The position numbers and the translations under genes are program-made. A stretch of 64,000 nucleotides of DNA from the NCBI RefSeq assembly GCF_021391395.1, contig NZ_CP090059.1, positions 4,139,001-4,203,000 of the forward strand. The letters are read 5' to 3'. Under the pieces are notes generated by a model, which was not told where the DNA came from, made no database searches, and saw nothing but the letters and a program-made list of their open reading frames with translations. Shown here piece after piece: positions 63,260 to 64,000 of this stretch. This DNA comes from Sphingomonas cannabina. GTDB lineage: Bacteria > Pseudomonadota > Alphaproteobacteria > Sphingomonadales > Sphingomonadaceae. Numbering within the stretch: position 1 is the first letter of the stretch; every line of letters starts with the position of its first letter.

Positions 63260-63928
63260 TTGCCCACCCTCGGACTCATCCACAATTCTCCAATGCTCGC
63301 GCCGGTGTTCAACGAGATCGCGGCGCGGATCATGCCCGACGTCAAGCTGCTGCATTTCGTCGACGAGAGCACGATCAAGAACACGATCGCGGCGGGTCAT
63401 CTCCAGAAGGCGACGATGCGGCAGGTGATCCGGCTGGTCGGCTCGACCTTCGACGCCGGCTGCGACGCGGCGCTGGTGACCTGCTCGTCGATCGGCCGCG
63501 CGGTCGACATGGCGGCCGAGCTCTATGACCAGCCCGTGCTGCGCGTCGACCGACCGATGGCGGAGAAGGCGGTCGCGACCGGCCGCCGCATCGGCGTGGT
63601 CGCGACGCTGTCGACCACGCTCAAGCCGACCGCCGACCTCGTCCGCCGCGTCGCCGGGGAGCAGGGCAAGGAGATCGAGCTGGTCGAGTATCTGTGCGAA
63701 GGCGCGTTCGAGGCGGTGATGGCCGGCGACGGCGCCACCCACGACCGCATCGTCGGCGAGGCGCTGACCGAGGGGCTGAAGGGCGTCGACGTGATCCTGC
63801 TCGCGCAGGCCTCGATGGCCCGCGTCGTGGCGAGCCTGCCCGAGGGTGCGGTGGCGGCGCCGGTGTTCTCCAGCCCCGAGCTCGGGCTCGAGCGCGCGCG
63901 CGACGTGCTGGCGAGCCTGGGGAAGTGA
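63260..63928 (+). CDS. Asp/Glu-racemase-fold protein with one catalytic Cys
   Basis: The 222-residue protein begins MPTLGLIHNSPMLAPVFNEI and has the fold of the Asp/Glu/hydantoin racemase superfamily. The first Cys is present in ALVTCSSIGRA (about residue 74), but where the second catalytic Cys usually stands the sequence reads DVILLAQASMARV, so a two-base racemase is unlikely; arylmalonate decarboxylase and maleate isomerase relatives are other options. Start is TTG 63260 with AGAGGAA upstream. It is downstream of the GH78 gene and overlaps the MFS gene. Confidence 0.7.
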   Translation: MPTLGLIHNSPMLAPVFNEIAARIMPDVKLLHFVDESTIKNTIAAGHLQKATMRQVIRLVGSTFDAGCDAALVTCSSIGRAVDMAAELYDQPVLRVDRPMAEKAVATGRRIGVVATLSTTLKPTADLVRRVAGEQGKEIELVEYLCEGAFEAVMAGDGATHDRIVGEALTEGLKGVDVILLAQASMARVVASLPEGAVAAPVFSSPELGLERARDVLASLGK

Positions 63929-64000
63929 AGAAGCGGCGCCTCGTCCTCGGCTTCCTGGCCCTCCTGTCGATCATCACCTTCATCGACCGGATGGCGATCG
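63925..64000 (+). CDS. N-terminal end of a major-facilitator-superfamily transporter (3' partial)
   Basis: GTG 63925 overlaps the previous stop (GTGA). The 25 visible residues, VKKRRLVLGFLALLSIITFI followed by DRMAI, are the first helix and the (F/Y)IDR motif of MFS anion/sugar-acid symporters. The rest lies beyond the window, so substrate and integrity cannot be judged. Confidence 0.7.
   Translation, partial: MKKRRLVLGFLALLSIITFIDRMAI

Overview
The window reads as chromosomal DNA of a GC-rich alphaproteobacterium, most likely a Sphingomonas or close relative in the Sphingomonadaceae. Pointers are the Caulobacter/Xanthomonas-type TonB receptor, a CC_3452-family exported protein, a GH106 rhamnosidase (a family first known from Sphingomonas), the oxidative L-rhamnose route ending in a diketo-acid hydrolase as described for Sphingomonas sp. 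SKA58, and many palindromic intergenic repeats. I see no rRNA, tRNA, CRISPR array, transposase or prophage gene.

Region 1 (1 to about 31 kb) is mostly housekeeping: CorC-type membrane protein, OmpA lipoprotein, tadA, rpmB, a phytase-like esterase, phbB, hemH overlapping an orphan IorB-like molybdoenzyme, an lgt-midA-GNAT-pgeF group, a cystathionine gamma-synthase-like enzyme, a Xre/RES toxin-antitoxin pair, murA, a Crp/Fnr regulator, clpS, an NTF2-like protein with phaC and a phasin (polyhydroxyalkanoate storage), an alanine-type aminotransferase, a TauE/SafE permease, an HxlR regulator and the bifunctional (p)ppGpp synthase/hydrolase. Gaps between these genes hold several families of hairpin repeats.

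Region 2 (about 31 to 64 kb) is a carbohydrate-use locus. Uptake and depolymerisation genes are a TonB receptor, a GH140 apiosidase-like enzyme, a GH106 alpha-L-rhamnosidase, a GH42 beta-galactosidase, a GH78 alpha-L-rhamnosidase, a ribose-type ABC transporter and the RhaT symporter. Catabolic genes spell out the whole non-phosphorylated L-rhamnose pathway: L-rhamnose dehydrogenase, rhamnonolactonase, L-rhamnonate dehydratase, 2-keto-3-deoxy-L-rhamnonate 4-dehydrogenase and the diketo-acid hydrolase that yields pyruvate and L-lactate, plus an LldD-type enzyme for the lactate. The enzyme set (apiose, rhamnose and galactose linkages) fits a pectic side chain such as rhamnogalacturonan, or a plant glycoside.

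The least explained part is 39.9 to 48.7 kb. Two sugar-binding-protein homologues that lack any export signal sit beside two class III CoA-transferases and a MaoC hydratase, within the same operons as the rhamnosidase and the ABC transporter. No transcriptional regulator lies in region 2, but an AT-rich 11-base motif, TA(G/A)TATTATAT, occurs twice before the TonB receptor and twice before the rhamnonate dehydratase and probably marks a shared operator. A second unexplained item is a dispersed element of 11-bp tandem units, present twice in opposite orientation at 26.96-27.27 kb and 35.42-35.71 kb.
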